A stretch of DNA of 47,815 nt, taken from CAKSQF01 sp051867925. GTDB taxonomy: Bacteria > Bacillota > Clostridia > Oscillospirales > CAG-272. The translations under genes and the position numbers were made by a program. The stretch lies in assembly GCA_051867925.1 (NCBI GenBank), contig JBJDZI010000078.1:1-47815 (forward strand), in the 5' to 3' direction. The notes beneath the pieces are model-generated. The model saw nothing but the letters and a program-made list of their open reading frames with translations. It searched no databases and was not told where the DNA came from. This document shows, piece after piece, positions 36,558 to 44,226 of the stretch (positions are counted from its first letter, which is position 1; every line of letters starts with the position of its first letter).

Positions 36558-36612
36558 AAACACATTTGTCTGCAAAACATGACTATCGGTCAGCCGATAA
36601 ACGTAGTATACT
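36558..36612 (+). promoter_or_regulatory. Regulon site D: promoter of the hypothetical at 36665
   Basis: Box 1 is AAACACA here (36558-36564; the other three have TGACACA), preceded by CTATAAAA. Box 2 CTATC (36583-36587) is part of TGACTATC, exactly as in site C. After 19 bases comes the -10 TATACT (36607-36612), then TATGGGTACA, close to the AATGGTACA that follows the -10 of site C. Confidence 0.72.
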
Positions 36613-36664
36613 ATGGGTACAGATTGGAATAAGCTTTTGATAAACCGGGCAAAGGAGAAATGTT

Positions 36665-37066
36665 ATGCCCATCAAACTCAAAACGGCTTTGATCAGAATT
36701 ATTATCATATTGGCGGCAACCGTCCTCTTGCTGTCGGCAGTCTTTTTGCTGGGGCGGTACGGCTGGAAACCGGGCGGCTTTCGCGCCTGTCAGAGTGCAG
36801 GCATTACCTCGGTGGAAGTCGACGGGCACTCCGTGCGGATTACGGGATTTGATCCCGGCTCCTTCCCGGAGGGCTTTTGCGGATATTATGCCGAAGAGCA
36901 GGACGGTAAACTGTATGTAGGCTTCCGCTTCAGCGCCGTGTTCGGCTTTTATGAAAAAGGAGATTTTGAAATCACCGTCCCGGTAAAGGGGGAGATCAAC
37001 GAGGTTATCGTCAAGTCGGGCAAAAACGAGCATTCCGTATGGAGCGCGCAGGACGGCATTTCGTAA
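36665..37066 (+). CDS. Hypothetical membrane-anchored protein
   Basis: I do not recognise the family. 133 residues: an N-terminal membrane anchor or signal (ALIRIIIILAATVLLLSAVFLLG, residues 8-30), then a beta-rich extracytoplasmic domain with alternating hydrophobic strands (ITSVEVDGHSVRITG, KLYVGFRFSAVFGF, DFEITVPVKGEINEVIVKSG). AGGAG lies seven bases before the ATG. It stands alone under regulon site D, suggesting an envelope protein that responds with the exporter downstream. Confidence 0.75.
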   Translation: MPIKLKTALIRIIIILAATVLLLSAVFLLGRYGWKPGGFRACQSAGITSVEVDGHSVRITGFDPGSFPEGFCGYYAEEQDGKLYVGFRFSAVFGFYEKGDFEITVPVKGEINEVIVKSGKNEHSVWSAQDGIS

Positions 37067-37126
37067 AAGGCGCGCAGACTGCGGCGACATCAAACGGCGC
37101 CGTCGGATTTCAGGCACCAATCAAAC

Positions 37127-37179
37127 TGACACAGTCAACTTGAAATAACACTATCAACCAAAGAAAAATGCAGTATACA
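37127..37179 (+). promoter_or_regulatory. Regulon site B: promoter of the ABC exporter pair
   Basis: Box 1 TGACACA (37127-37133), box 2 CTATC (37151-37155), then 18 bases to the -10 TATACA (37174-37179). The spacings are one base shorter than in sites A, C and D. The ATPase start is 41 bases downstream. Confidence 0.68.
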
Positions 37180-37220
37180 AAAACTATAGAACGAAAAGTA
37201 TTCATTGAGGAGGATCTGCT

Positions 37221-37928
37221 ATGCTGAACATTGCGCATTTGACCAAAATCTACGGAGACAAGAAGGCAGTTGACGACCTTTCTTTGCACATTTGTCCCGG
37301 GGAAATCTACGGTTTTATCGGACACAACGGTGCCGGGAAAACCACAACCTTGAAAGCCTGTTGCGGCATTTTGCAGTATGACAGCGGCGAGATTACGGTG
37401 GACGGCGTATCCATGAAACAAGACCCCCTCCTTTGCAAGGGAAAAATCGCCTATATTCCGGATAACCCCGACCTTTACGAATTTATGACAGGCATTCGGT
37501 TTCTGAACTTCGTGGCGGATATTTTCGGTGTCAGCGCGGCGGATCGCAAAGAGCGGATCTGCAGATATGCAGATGCCTTTGAACTGACTGCAGACCTGCC
37601 CAAACCCATATCTGCTTACTCCCATGGTATGAAGCAAAAACTTGCCATCATCTCTGCGCTGATCCACGAGCCGAGGCTCATCGTGATGGATGAGCCTTTC
37701 GTGGGACTGGACCCCAAAGCCACCCATCTGCTGAAAGAGATGATGCGTCAGATGTGCAGTCAGGGAAGTGCGATCTTTTTCTCCACCCATGTATTGGAGG
37801 TAGCGGAGAAGTTGTGCGATAAGGTTGCCATCATCAAAGGCGGCAAACTCATCCGCTCGGGTACGATGGAAGAAGTCAAGGGCGACACCTCGCTGGAAGA
37901 CGTATTTTTGGAACTGGAGGGAGAATGA
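37221..37928 (+). CDS. ABC exporter ATP-binding protein
   Basis: ATPase of 235 residues. Walker A is GHNGAGKTT (about 36-44), the signature YSHGMKQKL is a variant of LSGGQ, Walker B is LIVMDEPFVGLD and the switch His is in FFSTHVLEV. The short C terminus ends DVFLELEGE. GAGGAGG precedes the ATG. It overlaps the permease gene by four bases. Driven by regulon site B next to an AraC-type regulator, it fits drug- or peptide-responsive exporter modules. Confidence 0.95.
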   Translation: MLNIAHLTKIYGDKKAVDDLSLHICPGEIYGFIGHNGAGKTTTLKACCGILQYDSGEITVDGVSMKQDPLLCKGKIAYIPDNPDLYEFMTGIRFLNFVADIFGVSAADRKERICRYADAFELTADLPKPISAYSHGMKQKLAIISALIHEPRLIVMDEPFVGLDPKATHLLKEMMRQMCSQGSAIFFSTHVLEVAEKLCDKVAIIKGGKLIRSGTMEEVKGDTSLEDVFLELEGE

Positions 37929-39517
37929 TGACGGGGGCTCTCTTCCAAAAGCAGATGATGGAGGTATTTTCTTGGCTGTATAAGGATAAGAAGTCGGGAA
38001 AACTCCGTTCTGCACAGCAAATTGCGCTCTATTGCGTGCTATATCTGCTCCTCTTCGGTTTCTTAGGCAGTGTGTTTTATATGGTCGCCCTTGCCCTCTG
38101 TGAACCGCTGGTGGAGGCTAAAATGGGCTGGCTCTATTGGTGTCTGATGGGGCTGATCGCGCTATTCCTCGGCGTATTCGGCAGTGTGTTCAATACTTAT
38201 TCCTCACTGTATCAGGCAAAGGATAACGATCTGCTTCTGTCCATGCCCATTCCCACCTCCCGCATTTTGCTGGTTCGTCTGTTCGGCGTGTACGCTATGG
38301 GACTGATGTATGAATTGATCGCCATCGTTCCCGCTATGCTGGTGTGGTTTATCACTGCGCCGTTTTCCATCGTCGGCTCGGTGTCCGTCATTCTGATCCC
38401 ATTCGTGCTGTCGGTGCTGGTTCTCGTCCTTTCGGCGATCCTCGGCTGGGTCGTGGCGCTGATCTCCGGGCATCTGAAGCACAAAAATCTCATGATCGTC
38501 TTTGCGTCGTTGGCGTTTATCGTCGCGTATTACTACATTTACGTCAAGGCTTATTCCCTGTTGCAAACGATCCTGCAAAATGCCGAGTCAGTGGGGCGGC
38601 AGATCAAGTGGGTGCTCTATCCGCTGTATCAGATGGGTCTTGCGGCAGAGGGAAATATTCTGTCTCTGCTGATCTTCACCGCTATCATCGGTGCGCTGTT
38701 TTTGACGGTCTATGCGGTGCTGTCCCACAGCTTTCTGAAACTGGCAACCTCCAATCGCGGTAGCACGGGTACGGTGCGCAAAGCGCAGAAACTAAAGGTG
38801 CGGTCTGCAGACGGCGCACTACTGTACAAGGAACTTCGCCGTTTTTTAGGCAGTTCAAACTATATGCTCAACTGCGGACTTGGCATCCTCTTTATGCCGA
38901 TCGCCGCCATCCTGCTGGTGTGGAAAGCAGGCGATATCAGGGAGATTTTGTCTCTTCCGTTTATCGAGAATTACGTTCCGTTGCTGGCGGTCGCTGCCGT
39001 CTGCTTGATCGCAACCATGAATGATATGACCGCTCCCTCGGTGTCGCTGGAGGGCAAGAATTTGTGGCTGGTGCAGTCGTTCCCCGTGTCGGGCAAGCAG
39101 GTATTGAAGGCAAAACTCCATCTGCACTTGCTCCTGACGCTGATTCCCGCGATTCCCTTAGTGGCGGTAGTGGAGTGGCTGATCAAGCCCTCCTCCGTGT
39201 TTGCGGTATTAGTTCCCGTAACCATTGGATTGTTCATCCTGCTGATGGCGACTTTGGGACTTGTCATCAATCTGAAAATGCCCAATCTCAACTGGACCAG
39301 CGAGATCGTGCCGATCAAGCAAAGCATGAGTGTGATGCTGGCTCTGTTCGGCGGATGGGCGATCATTGCGGCGCTGGCTGGGGTGTACGTTTGGTTGAAG
39401 AGCATCTTCAGCCCACTGGTATATCTGCTCCTGGTCTGCGGATTGTTCGTTGCCGCCGTCATCCTCCTGCTTCGCTGGCTGTTCACCGGAGGCGTCCGGA
39501 TATTCAGCGCGCTGTAA
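37925..39517 (+). CDS. Large ABC exporter permease
   Basis: Permease of 530 residues with about 12 hydrophobic segments and no large extracellular domain. It begins FQKQMMEVFSWLYKDKKSGKLRSAQQ, has DNDLLLSMPIPTSRILLVRLFGVYAMGLMYE in the first half and KNLWLVQSFPVSGKQVLKAKLHLHLLL in the second, so the two halves repeat the same layout. This is characteristic of putative ABC exporter permeases in Clostridia. Partner of the ATPase just upstream; transported substrate unknown. Confidence 0.9.
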   Translation: MMTGALFQKQMMEVFSWLYKDKKSGKLRSAQQIALYCVLYLLLFGFLGSVFYMVALALCEPLVEAKMGWLYWCLMGLIALFLGVFGSVFNTYSSLYQAKDNDLLLSMPIPTSRILLVRLFGVYAMGLMYELIAIVPAMLVWFITAPFSIVGSVSVILIPFVLSVLVLVLSAILGWVVALISGHLKHKNLMIVFASLAFIVAYYYIYVKAYSLLQTILQNAESVGRQIKWVLYPLYQMGLAAEGNILSLLIFTAIIGALFLTVYAVLSHSFLKLATSNRGSTGTVRKAQKLKVRSADGALLYKELRRFLGSSNYMLNCGLGILFMPIAAILLVWKAGDIREILSLPFIENYVPLLAVAAVCLIATMNDMTAPSVSLEGKNLWLVQSFPVSGKQVLKAKLHLHLLLTLIPAIPLVAVVEWLIKPSSVFAVLVPVTIGLFILLMATLGLVINLKMPNLNWTSEIVPIKQSMSVMLALFGGWAIIAALAGVYVWLKSIFSPLVYLLLVCGLFVAAVILLLRWLFTGGVRIFSAL

Positions 39518-39543
39518 CGGATCTGTTTGAGTCAAAACACGGT

Positions 39544-39578
39544 AAAGGTTTCATGGTTCTATGAAACCTTTCCTTTTT
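39544..39578 (+). terminator. Intrinsic terminator of the ABC exporter operon
   Basis: The AAAGGTTTCAT/ATGAAACCTTT stem with a six-base loop is followed by CCTTTTT. It insulates regulon site C, which starts 29 bases later. Confidence 0.9.
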
Positions 39579-39606
39579 GGCAGTAAGGGTGAGAAATCTA
39601 TAAAAC

Positions 39607-39661
39607 TGACACATTCGGCTGAAAAAAGTGACTATCGCAAACGCTCCAAACATTGTATAAT
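39607..39661 (+). promoter_or_regulatory. Regulon site C: promoter of DUF2975-flavodoxin-CDP-alcohol unit
   Basis: CTATAAAA, box 1 TGACACA (39607-39613), box 2 CTATC in TGACTATC (39632-39636), 19 bases, -10 TATAAT (39656-39661). The best-conserved copy. The start codon is 31 bases after the -10. Confidence 0.78.
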
Positions 39662-39692
39662 AATGGTACAAACCGAAAAGGAGACTATTATA

Positions 39693-40229
39693 ATGAAATC
39701 ACTGCAAACCATTCAAAAAACATTTAAGGTATTTGAAATTCTCGCCAAGGTTGGTATGATCCTTTCTTTCGTTTGGGCAGGACTTGCCGCGCTGGGACTG
39801 CTGTGCGGCACCGTATGGTATTTCGGCGGCAATGTAGTCGGCGTGGATATGGAGCATCTGCTCAGTCTTACCGTAACCGACAGTTTGAGCCGAATGATCG
39901 GCGTGCTTTTAGCGGATTGCGTTATCGCGCTGATAGACGGCATTTTGCTGCTCTTCGTTCTGCGTTATTTCAAGGCAGAGCAGGCAGACGGCACCCCCTT
40001 TACTCTGCGAGGGGCAGATCAGATTTTGCATCTGGGCATTCTCACCATCGTTTTGCCGCTGGTAGCGGCGATCGTAGCGGCGATCGTATGCGAGGTCTGC
40101 AAGCTTCCGCAGGATGCTATCGGCGATTGGGGCAATCTGAACAGTCTGACCATGGGCATCGTACTGATTCTGGCTTCCCTCATTTTCCGCTACGGCGCGG
40201 AACTGGAAGAGAAGCAGAAGCATAACTGA
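39693..40229 (+). CDS. DUF2975-like four-helix membrane protein
   Basis: 178 residues with four hydrophobic segments: residues 17-42 (KVGMILSFVWAGLAALGLLCGTVWYF), 72-95, 113-135 and 150-165, ending IVLILASLIFRYGAELEEKQKHN. The terminal FRYGAEL motif and overall layout match DUF2975. Usual DUF2975 genes are followed by a small Xre regulator, which is absent here. AAAGGAGA precedes the ATG at 39693, which is preferred over upstream in-frame codons because the promoter -10 lies at 39656. Confidence 0.78.
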   Translation: MKSLQTIQKTFKVFEILAKVGMILSFVWAGLAALGLLCGTVWYFGGNVVGVDMEHLLSLTVTDSLSRMIGVLLADCVIALIDGILLLFVLRYFKAEQADGTPFTLRGADQILHLGILTIVLPLVAAIVAAIVCEVCKLPQDAIGDWGNLNSLTMGIVLILASLIFRYGAELEEKQKHN

Positions 40230-40278
40230 CTATGTGAATGTTACGGTGCAGAGATAATTGGAAAAAGGAGTTCTATCA

Positions 40279-40803
40279 ATGAAACCGATTGCCATCGTAT
40301 ACACATCCAATACCGGCTACACCCGGCAATACGCGGTATTGCTGGGCGGGCAAACGGGACTGCCGGTGTATTCGCTCAAAGATGCGAAAAAAGAACTGTC
40401 AGCAGGAAGTGCGATCATTTATCTGGGCTGGCTGATGGCGGGACAGATCAAAGGCTATTCCAAAGCCGCCAAACGCTTTGAGATAGCGGTTGCCTGCGGC
40501 GTGGGGATGGGCGCCACAGGCTCACAACTGCAGGATCTGCGAAAAGCCAATGCGCTCCCCGCATCTCTGCCCCTGTTCACCCTGCAGGGCGGATTTGATC
40601 TGCAACGCCTGCACGGTGTATATAAACTGATGATGACGATCATGGCAAAGACTGCAGGAAAGGGGCTGGCTGATAAAAAAGACCGCACCCCCGACGAAGA
40701 TGCGATGCTGGATTTGATGATGAACGGCGGCAGTCGCGTCAGCGAAGACAATCTGCAAGCGGTTCTAAACTGGTATCAAAACGAAACGGACGGCTCCGTA
40801 TGA
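40279..40803 (+). CDS. Flavodoxin-domain protein
   Basis: 174 residues. The N terminus IAIVYTSNTGYTRQYAVLLG is an FMN phosphate-binding loop (T/S-x-N-T-G), and AIIYLGWLMAGQIKGYSKAA follows the flavodoxin order, but later FMN-ring contacts are not clear, so it may be a reduced member. AAAAAGGAG precedes the ATG at 40279. It follows the DUF2975 gene by 49 bases in the site C unit. Confidence 0.82.
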   Translation: MKPIAIVYTSNTGYTRQYAVLLGGQTGLPVYSLKDAKKELSAGSAIIYLGWLMAGQIKGYSKAAKRFEIAVACGVGMGATGSQLQDLRKANALPASLPLFTLQGGFDLQRLHGVYKLMMTIMAKTAGKGLADKKDRTPDEDAMLDLMMNGGSRVSEDNLQAVLNWYQNETDGSV

Positions 40804-40861
40804 TGAACGGAGCCGCTAATCCGTCCTGCATCGAACTGCGGATAATGAAAGGGGGCGTAGG

Positions 40862-41470
40862 ATGAAACGAGAACGAATCTGCAAACACATACTGCATATC
40901 GCAGATATGATTACACTCTCCCGCATTGCGGGAACGCTGATCCTTGCGATTTTGCCGCCTCTTTCCGCTGTTTTCTTGTGTGTCTTTGCGTTGACGGGAT
41001 TGACCGATGCCTTGGATGGCTGGGTTGCCCGCAAGGCTCACACCCAAAGCGATTTCGGTGCAAGGCTTGACAGTATTGCGGATCTGCTGTTCTATGCGGT
41101 GATGCTCCTTCGGCTTTTCCCAAGCCTTTGGCGCACGCTCCCCGTCGGCATTTGGTATGCCGTAGCCGCCATTATGCTGATACGGCTTTCGGCGTATCTG
41201 ACCGCAGCGGTCAAATATCGACGGTTTGCCTCCTTGCATACCTATCTGAACAAACTGAGCGGACTAACGGTATTCTGTATTCCGTTTTTGCTCCGCACAC
41301 CCTTGGCGGTGGTCTATTGCTATACAGTCTGCGCCGTGGCGGCAGTTGCGGCTTTGGAAGAGCTGGTCATGCACCTTCACAGCCCTGACTATGACGCTGA
41401 CCGTAGATCCATCTTACAAAAACATCCGTCCCATCAGAAAAACGGAGCAAAAACGAAAGATGCGGGCTGA
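40862..41470 (+). CDS. CDP-alcohol phosphatidyltransferase family protein
   Basis: Membrane enzyme of 202 residues. The family catalytic motif D-G-x2-A-R-x8-G-x3-D-x3-D is seen as LTDALDGWVARKAHTQSDFGARLDSIAD (residues 50-77; in two parts, DGWVAR and GARLDSIAD). About five hydrophobic helices. Members move a phosphoalcohol group from CDP-diacylglycerol, for instance to make phosphatidylglycerol-phosphate; the acceptor here is unknown. AAAGGGGGCG precedes the ATG. A hydrophilic tail of about 30 residues ends the protein. Confidence 0.9.
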   Translation: MKRERICKHILHIADMITLSRIAGTLILAILPPLSAVFLCVFALTGLTDALDGWVARKAHTQSDFGARLDSIADLLFYAVMLLRLFPSLWRTLPVGIWYAVAAIMLIRLSAYLTAAVKYRRFASLHTYLNKLSGLTVFCIPFLLRTPLAVVYCYTVCAVAAVAALEELVMHLHSPDYDADRRSILQKHPSHQKNGAKTKDAG

Positions 41471-41475
41471 TTCTC

Positions 41476-41504
41476 TTGCAATTTGACAGAATCTGTGCTA
41501 TAAT
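41476..41504 (+). promoter_or_regulatory. Sigma-A promoter of the DUF1643 gene
   Basis: TTGCAA (41476-41481) and TATAAT (41499-41504) with a 17-base spacer. A TTGACA at 41483-41488 is too close to the -10 to serve. The promoter begins five bases after the CDP-alcohol gene and lacks the regulon boxes, marking the right border of that block. Confidence 0.75.
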
Positions 41505-41560
41505 ACCAATAAAATCGTCCGTGTAACGGTCTGTCACAGAGAAGAAAGAGGTAACCGACC

Positions 41561-42172
41561 ATGCATATTCCTGCAAGTGAGACGCAAAAAGTGGACATCC
41601 TGACCTTTGAGGATGCCCGTACCCGCCGTGCCGAGAGCGCGGAATACGATCGGGAGCGCTGGCTCTACATCCCCGATTTTTATTCGGAATATCGTTACAT
41701 ATTGGGGACGGTGGGCAAAAAGCCGCTGATTTGTATCGGCATAAACCCCTCTACCGCCGCACCCGACGATCTGGACAACACGCTGAAATCGGTGGAGCGC
41801 ATTGCAAAAGGCAACGGATTTGACTCCTTCATCATGTTTAACGTCTACGCTCAGCGCGCCACCAATCCCGACCATATGGATCGGGAGTTTAACGAGCGGC
41901 TCCATCGGGAGAATATGATAGCGTTTCGCTGGGTATTGGAGCGAAGCGGCGATACGCCCGCCGTCTGGGCGGCGTGGGGAACCATCGTGGAAAAGCGTGA
42001 TTATCTCAAGCTTTGTCTGTCCGATATGGTCGAGGAAGGAAATCGCTTCGGTGCGCACTGGTATCACGCGGGCAAGCCGTCGGTGAAAGGACATCCCCAC
42101 CATCCGCTGTATCTCAAAAAGGACTCGAGGCTTCAAAGTTTTGATATGGAAAACTATCTGAAATTGCTATAA
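41561..42172 (+). CDS. DUF1643 protein
   Basis: 203 residues with the DUF1643 order: RYILGTVGKKPLICIGINPSTAAPDDLDNTLKSVERIAKGNGFDSFIMFNVYAQRATNPDHM, then WAAWGTIVEKRDYL and HPHHPLYLKKDSRL. The family, often near mobile or phage genes, has no settled function; it may bind nucleotides. AAAGAGGTAACC precedes the ATG. Single gene between a promoter and two hairpins. Confidence 0.88.
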   Translation: MHIPASETQKVDILTFEDARTRRAESAEYDRERWLYIPDFYSEYRYILGTVGKKPLICIGINPSTAAPDDLDNTLKSVERIAKGNGFDSFIMFNVYAQRATNPDHMDREFNERLHRENMIAFRWVLERSGDTPAVWAAWGTIVEKRDYLKLCLSDMVEEGNRFGAHWYHAGKPSVKGHPHHPLYLKKDSRLQSFDMENYLKLL

Positions 42173-42213
42173 CCAAACCCTCCGTGAAAGTGTTGCTTTT
42201 GCGGAGGGTTTGG
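42173..42213 (+). terminator. Strong stem-loop after the DUF1643 gene
   Basis: A perfect 12-bp stem (CCAAACCCTCCG / CGGAGGGTTTGG) with a 17-base loop starts immediately after the stop codon. No U-run follows, so it may be a processing or stability hairpin. Confidence 0.65.
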
Positions 42214-42232
42214 CATATGCGAATGGCTATAA

Positions 42233-42267
42233 AAACATCCCCGAGCGCCGTACTTTCGGGGATGTTT
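42233..42267 (+). terminator. Second stem-loop before the lipase gene
   Basis: A perfect 12-bp stem (AAACATCCCCGA / TCGGGGATGTTT) with an 11-base loop, 19 bases after the first. It is flanked by AA on the left and ends in TTTCGC, so it could terminate transcription weakly in either direction. Confidence 0.65.
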
Positions 42268-42321
42268 CGCATCTTTGTCGCTTTCGCATATACTGTACCA
42301 CCGAACCACGGGAGGTACCCC

Positions 42322-42963
42322 ATGAAACTCAGTACGCTTTTTGATCGCACGCTCTATACGATGTACACCCATGTGGAGAACTCGGCGGATTTTGCCCTTC
42401 GTCGCGTGGGTACGACGCTCTATATATACTTCGCCCATTCCGACGGTGCGGAAGACTGGAAGAACAACTTTAACTTTCCGGCACGGGCATACCGCCAAGC
42501 GGGAAGCCCCACCTGGTATGCCCATCGCGGTTTTCTGAAGGTGTGGAAGACCGTCAAGAGCTATGTCACCGCTGACATTATGGATCCCGACGTGCAGAAG
42601 ATCGTCATCTCGGGCTACTCCCACGGCGCTGCACTGGCGGTGCTGTGTCACGAATATGTATGGCATAGTCGTCCTGACCTGCAACAGTCGCTGGAGGGCT
42701 ACGGCTTCGGCTGTCCGCGGGTGGTGTTCGGGGTTCTTTCCAAAGAACTCCGTAGCCGTTGGGCGCACTTTACCGTTATTCGAAACCGCGATGATCTCGT
42801 GACCCATCTGCCGCCCGCCGCATTTGGCTTCACCCATGTGGGGAAGATGCTTGAGATCGGTCAGCGGGGACGGTACACCCGCATTGACGCGCACCGCCCG
42901 GAGAACTATCAAACCGAACTGGAGCGGCTGGAGATGAACGGAGAAGGCAATGGAGATGAATGA
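42322..42963 (+). CDS. Class 3 lipase-like alpha/beta hydrolase
   Basis: 213 residues. The lipase_3 core is visible: HRGFLKVWKTVKSYVTADIM, nucleophile elbow VISGYSHGAALAVL (Ser in G-x-S-x-G, residues about 103-107), YGFGCPRVV and NRDDLVTHLPP with the catalytic Asp. A His near the end (HVGKMLEIG) completes the triad. No signal peptide, so an intracellular esterase. GGGAGGTACCCC before the ATG sets the start; the frame runs further upstream through the hairpins. Confidence 0.87.
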   Translation: MKLSTLFDRTLYTMYTHVENSADFALRRVGTTLYIYFAHSDGAEDWKNNFNFPARAYRQAGSPTWYAHRGFLKVWKTVKSYVTADIMDPDVQKIVISGYSHGAALAVLCHEYVWHSRPDLQQSLEGYGFGCPRVVFGVLSKELRSRWAHFTVIRNRDDLVTHLPPAAFGFTHVGKMLEIGQRGRYTRIDAHRPENYQTELERLEMNGEGNGDE

Positions 42964-43131
42964 AGTGACACAGTATGCTTGGCATCCGAAAGCGCGTAAA
43001 AATCAGCAAAACACCATCAAAATCAGCGGATTCTACTCTCGGTAGAGTGTGTTTTGAAAATTCTACTGACTGCATCTGATCTCGTTACCTGGGTAGGCTA
43101 AGAATAGGTTTAGTTTTGGTGAAAAAAGTAG

Positions 43132-43190
43132 TATAATGAAAGCAAACCAAAGTGCGGTTTGCAATCGCATTATGCGATAATGCAGACCGC
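43132..43190 (+). promoter_or_regulatory. -10 element and two alternative hairpins in the second degV leader
   Basis: TATAAT at 43132-43137 has only a weak -35 (TTTAGT, 17 bases upstream). In the leader, GCAAACC (43142-43148) can pair with GGTTTGC (43156-43162), or GCGGTTTGCA (43154-43163) can pair with TGCAGACCGC (43181-43190) around an inner CGCAT/ATGCG hairpin. The shared bases make the two structures mutually exclusive. The gap 42964-43131 holds no other feature I can support. Confidence 0.55.
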
Positions 43191-43218
43191 CCAACTATGC
43201 AATTCAAGGAGTATCCTT

Positions 43219-44115
43219 ATGAACGAAATCAATGAAAAATTCCGGTTGTCTTGTGAGTCCACCGTTGACCTGCCGTATTCCTATGTCAGCGACAGAAATA
43301 TTTCGGTGCTGTTTTATTCTTACATGATCGATGGGGTGGAATATCCCGACGATATGGGCAGAGACGAATCTGCCCGCGCTGATTTTTACGAAAAGATCAA
43401 GGAAGGAAAAAAGCCCACCACTTCCCAGATCAATACTTATCGCTATTTGGAGTATTTCCGTCCCCTGCTTGAAAAAGGCGATGTTTTGCACGTAGCCTTC
43501 GGCTCGGGAATGACGCCGTCGGTCAATAACGCCATTGAGGCTGCCAAAACCCTTCAGGAGGAGTTTCCCGACCGCCGACTGATCATCGTGGATTCCACCT
43601 GCAGTTCGTCGGGTTACGGAATGCTGGTGGACATTGCCGCCGACCTGCGGGATTGCGGTGAGGAAATGGAAGCCGTTGCAGAATGGCTGCTGAACATCCG
43701 CAAGAAGATCCATCACAATTTCTTCGTCACCGATCTGACCATGCTTCGCCGAGGCGGACGTGTTTCGGGACCTACCGCGGCAATCGCTACGGTTCTGGGC
43801 ATCTGCCCCACGTTGCAACTCAATGAAACGGGACACATCGTCGCTTCCGGCAAGGTCAGAGGCAAGCAGAACGCCATCAAAGCCACGGTGCAGGCGATGG
43901 TCGATCATCTGGATGGCGATCTGAACTATTCGGGAAAGTGCTATGTCAGCCACGCCAATGCCATCAAGGATGCCGAGGTCACCAAAGCGGCTGTGGAAAC
44001 TACCTTCCCCAATCTCAAAGGAAAAGTGCAGATCTTCGACATCGGTACCATCATTGCCTCTCATTGCGGACCCGGTACAGTTGCGCTCTTCTACATCGGA
44101 GACGAGCGGGTATAA
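43219..44115 (+). CDS. DegV family fatty acid-binding protein (second copy)
   Basis: 298 residues, a divergent FakB-type protein. It starts FRLSCESTVDLPYSYVSDRNISVLFYSYMIDG, has KPTTSQINTYRY, VAFGSGMTPSVNNAI, VDSTCSSSGYGMLV, DLTMLRRGGRVSGPTAA and the C-terminal GTIIASHCGPGTVALFYIG. The lipid-binding Ser/Thr segments are kept. AAGGAG precedes ATG 43219; upstream codons in the same frame lie inside the leader hairpins. Two DegV proteins in one genome usually bind different fatty acids. Confidence 0.94.
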   Translation: MNEINEKFRLSCESTVDLPYSYVSDRNISVLFYSYMIDGVEYPDDMGRDESARADFYEKIKEGKKPTTSQINTYRYLEYFRPLLEKGDVLHVAFGSGMTPSVNNAIEAAKTLQEEFPDRRLIIVDSTCSSSGYGMLVDIAADLRDCGEEMEAVAEWLLNIRKKIHHNFFVTDLTMLRRGGRVSGPTAAIATVLGICPTLQLNETGHIVASGKVRGKQNAIKATVQAMVDHLDGDLNYSGKCYVSHANAIKDAEVTKAAVETTFPNLKGKVQIFDIGTIIASHCGPGTVALFYIGDERV

Positions 44116-44119
44116 CGGC

Positions 44120-44160
44120 AAACTCCCCCATCACTCGAAATCGGGCGACGGGGGAGTTTT
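44120..44160 (+). terminator. Intrinsic terminator of the second degV
   Basis: The AACTCCCCC/GGGGGAGTT stem with further inner pairing ends in TTTT, five bases beyond the stop codon. Confidence 0.85.
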
Positions 44161-44176
44161 CATCTAAGCGCAGTAA

Positions 44177-44220
44177 CAAAAAAATCCTCAACCGCTCGCC
44201 GCAGAGGGAAGGTTGAGGAT
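44177..44220 (-). terminator. Intrinsic terminator of upp
   Basis: The ATCCTCAACC/GGTTGAGGAT stem with a 17-base loop is followed on the minus strand by TTTTTTTG, seven bases after the upp stop. Confidence 0.9.
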
Positions 44221-44226
44221 TATTGT

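Noticed and set aside
40229..40258. A TGACTATG word before the flavodoxin gene as a fifth regulon site
   Set aside because: Only the second box is partly matched, the TGACACA box is absent and the spot is in the end of the DUF2975 gene; co-transcription from site C is simpler.
41483..41488. TTGACA as the -35 of the DUF1643 gene
   Set aside because: Only ten bases from TATAAT; TTGCAA at 41476 has the proper 17-base spacing.
42965..42972. A TGACACA word after the lipase gene as a regulon site
   Set aside because: No CTATC box or -10 at the required distance.
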